Assembly: GCF_040183065.1 (NCBI RefSeq)
Contig: NC_091120.1
Span: 193,544,627 to 193,608,626, forward strand
DNA from: Periplaneta americana
Taxonomy: Eukaryota > Arthropoda > Insecta > Blattodea > Blattidae
Direction: 5' to 3'
DNA length: 64,000 bases
This document shows positions 48,140-64,000 of this stretch, in pieces. The notes under the pieces were generated by a model. It worked only from the letters and a program-made list of their open reading frames with translations. It searched no databases and was not told the DNA's origin. Position numbers and translations under genes: made by a program. Position 1 is the stretch's first letter, and each line of letters begins with the position of its first letter.

Positions 48140-48990
48140 CATGAGATGACTCAATGGAATGAGAAAAAAATAATAAGAATGAGCGATAGTTTTTAACAAA
48201 CAGAAAACTATAAACATACTAAAATACCTTAGCCTGCGACTATATGTAATGCACATATATGTTTACTTAATAGCTGGAACATGTTGGACAGAAATACGTA
48301 AGCCTACTGGTAAACAATTTACATCAAAGGTTTCTTCCTTGCCACCTCAGCAAATCAGTCGATGACCTCAGACAAAATTAAGGCTCTCAGAATAATAACA
48401 GCAGATCCTAACCGAAGTTCATTTTGAAAAAAAATATATGTATATTTTTTATATTTGTTTTTACATTTTTCGGATTGTTAAATATGGTGCTAACAGAGTC
48501 GGTATATGGAAATTTAAAAAATAGGATAATGGTGAGTTTTCTTTATTTACATGTTCTGGTACAAATAATTCATATATGATTGAATCGAAGACTATCATTT
48601 TTACTAAGTAAATCCAAAGAGGAACAATATTATGAATGCCAAGTAAAAGTGTTTGTGGACGCCATCGTATTGACAACGCCATAAACTTACAGTGTACGCA
48701 AACAAAAGCCCACATAGCTGGGATAGCCATTTGTTAACTGAGAAAGCTTTCTTTCCCACTAAGGACTAATTTTCAATGTGGAATATAAGAGTTTTGGCAT
48801 ATCCCAATTAATTCGATACTTCACCATATGAAAGGTAAAGGGCAGGAGTACACAGTCGTACATGTATCTCAAAATTAAATGTCGGTTGGAATCTGCTGTT
48901 ATTTTTCTGAGCATCTCTTATATACAAATAGTAATAGTAATTTATTCACCATAAAGATTTTTACAAATCATGGCTTCGTCAATGTTATTT
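48140..48990. other. No gene recognised
   Basis: AT-rich sequence with no supported feature. Confidence 0.35.
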
Positions 48991-48993
48991 CTA

Positions 48994-49416
48994 TAATTGT
49001 TTTTTTTTTGAAAGATGGGACATAACAATTAAGCGGCCGAGCTTGGAACTACAGTGCTACGTTGCCAATATGGACTACCACGCTGCCAGCTGATGGACGC
49101 TAGCAATACTATAAAACGTCTTTGCTAGCAATTGGCGTTAAGATGGCTGACGTTAAAACATTCATTGACAATTATCTCGAAGGTAAGAAAACAATACAAA
49201 AATCGACAGCGAATCAAAGACGAAACGTACCATGCTAACATTGTGTGCACAATAAATGTCGCCAAGAGAGCTGTTAAGCACTCACCACGTGGGAACGGTA
49301 AGTTTGGCAATTCAACCTTTGTTACCATAGCAACAGATCTACCACGCTATGTGACATTCAGTTGTTTTTCCGATCGCAACGCTCCTGTCATGTCCCATCT
49401 TTCAAAAAAATAAGTA
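48994..49416. mobile_element. TIR element, copy 2 (inverted relative to 31458)
   Basis: The TIR with GAAAGATGGGACATAACA at left and its inverse at right is flanked by TA. A 31-codon ORF begins at 49143 (MADVKTFIDNYLEGKKTIQK). Its CGAAGGTAAG could be a splice donor and is kept in the other copy, whose ORF is broken. It may be a leftover first exon of the parental element or a captured exon. Confidence 0.7.
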
Positions 49417-49666
49417 TAGGTCTTAATCTAGTTTCTGATTATACTATAAGCATAATACCGGTATACAAAAATAAAAATATAATCAAGCTGCAGTTACGAA
49501 TAAAGTAAATAATTAATGTTTAGGTTGGTAATAGACTATAAAAACATCGGCTGGAATTCACAAGGTTCTTTTTTTATTCCAATAAAATAATAAATAGTAA
49601 TTTCGGCTCTCTCTAATTTCTTCTGTACACAGTATTGTATGTCTTTTGTTTTCCTACGAGGCCCGT

Positions 49667-50097
49667 AAAGGTACATCTACACAGTTCAACTTTTCTTTCA
49701 AGTTTTACGCATTGAAACAATGCATGCAAGAGTGAGCGAAACGCATTCAATTGTGCATGCTTTTTTCACTTTAAAATGAGAGCGCATGAGGCAATTGAAA
49801 GCTACCCATTGCCGGTGGGTATCTTATGCGTATTTCGTTCAACAGTAGCATGTAGCGAACAGCTGATTATTCTAGGTCAAGAGGGATATTCCCTTTTGTT
49901 CTAGGTGACCTTGAATAAACTGAAAATTGTTTTATTTGGTGATGGTGGACCTTATAAACTGAAATACGTTCAACACGGCGCACCATGTAGACACAAAATC
50001 TGTATGCAATTTAATTGAACGTTCGTTTTCAACTTGATTCTTCTTCCCAGATTGCATGAGTAAACGCATGGAAAATTGAACCATACAGATGCACCTT
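49667..50097. mobile_element. TIR element just upstream of greatwall
   Basis: AAGGTACATCTACACAGTTC at left mirrors AAGGTGCATCTGTATGGTTC at right. No target duplication is clear. It ends about 370 bp before the greatwall start codon, so it lies in or near the promoter region. Confidence 0.55.
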
Positions 50098-50466
50098 TAG
50101 AGTTAAAATCCAATGCGTATTTTTAACTACCCTCGCGTATACTGTTCGATCTGTGAATTAAGACTTATGGTTCTAAAAAGTTTCTACGGCTTGTAGATTA
50201 ACAGAACATTAATAATTACTATAACTTCTTACATGAAGCACAACATTTGAATCATTTGAATAATGCAGTCTGTGTTGACAAAATATTCTCTTAATCGTAC
50301 CAACCATAATTATTATACTCTTTGGCATGGAGGCGGAGCAATTGTGATTTAAATGTCTCGTAATTCGGTGTTTGTTTTGAAATATGTTAATGCAGCTGGT
50401 TTTATGATACATGTTGTAAAATATACCCTTTTTAAGTCTTTACATCGCGCTATCCAATAAGAGAAA
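50098..50466 (+). promoter_or_regulatory. Probable promoter/5' UTR region of greatwall
   Basis: The position, between a TIR element and the start codon, is the only strong evidence. A CCAAT lies at about 50453. I see no convincing TATA box or initiator. The transcription start is unknown and an upstream non-coding exon is possible. Confidence 0.35.

Positions 50467-64000
<13,534 letters not shown>

Overview
This is eukaryotic, insect-type DNA: AT-rich, with spliced coding exons and an extreme load of nested transposable elements. One LINE family here (protein ending in an [14 protein letters not shown] tail) and several tRNA-derived SINEs look like repeats I associate with cockroaches and termites (Blattodea, for example Periplaneta). 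That assignment rests on recognition, not on a search. I recognise only one host gene: the 5' part of greatwall/MASTL kinase on the + strand, from its start codon at 50467 to the window end. Six complete coding exons plus the start of a seventh give an AGC-type kinase N-lobe, the HRDLKPDN and DFG motifs, and the greatwall-specific SRTPGQ stretch. All splice sites are GT-AG and the phases are consistent.

Region 1-49.4 kb has no host exon I can support. It is layered mobile DNA: TIR elements with TA, TAA, TTAA or 8-bp target duplications (Tc1/mariner, pogo-like, PIF/Harbinger-like, TTAA-specific and hAT types); RT-type and RNase H-type LINE fragments; Penelope-like (PLE) fragments, one with RT YVDD and GIY-YIG remnants; tRNA-derived SINEs; a tyrosine-recombinase (Crypton-like) remnant; and satellites. 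Several nests can be ordered from target duplications: SINE and LINE inside one 12-bp duplication at 7.2-9.6 kb; a LINE inside a hAT at 11.2-12.5 kb; a hAT inside a palindromic transposon at 18.4-20.4 kb; SINE-in-SINE and ATT minisatellites inside a 2.9-kb hAT at 35.8-38.6 kb; and a repeat inside an RNase H LINE at 39.3-41.4 kb.

Region 49.4-64 kb is greatwall with repeat-filled introns. Intron 2 holds a SINE and a TIR element. Intron 3 holds a tandem plus inverted array of a tRNA-headed 381-bp unit. Intron 4 holds an antisense RNase H LINE. Intron 5 holds a LINE inserted into an oppositely oriented copy of its own family, plus a TIR element. Intron 6 holds an RT-LINE fragment containing an 83-bp tandem array and another RNase H LINE insertion.

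The most interesting pattern is a hammerhead-ribozyme-like motif at six places (1411+, 21396-, 21663+, 24484-, 26505+, 46765-). It has a CTGAAGA-type core, one extra nucleotide, a helix II, then GAAA, a tiny palindromic helix III ending in U-H, and flanking bases that pair as helix I. Hammerheads are known from Penelope-like elements, and at least two of these sites lie in recognisable PLE sequence.
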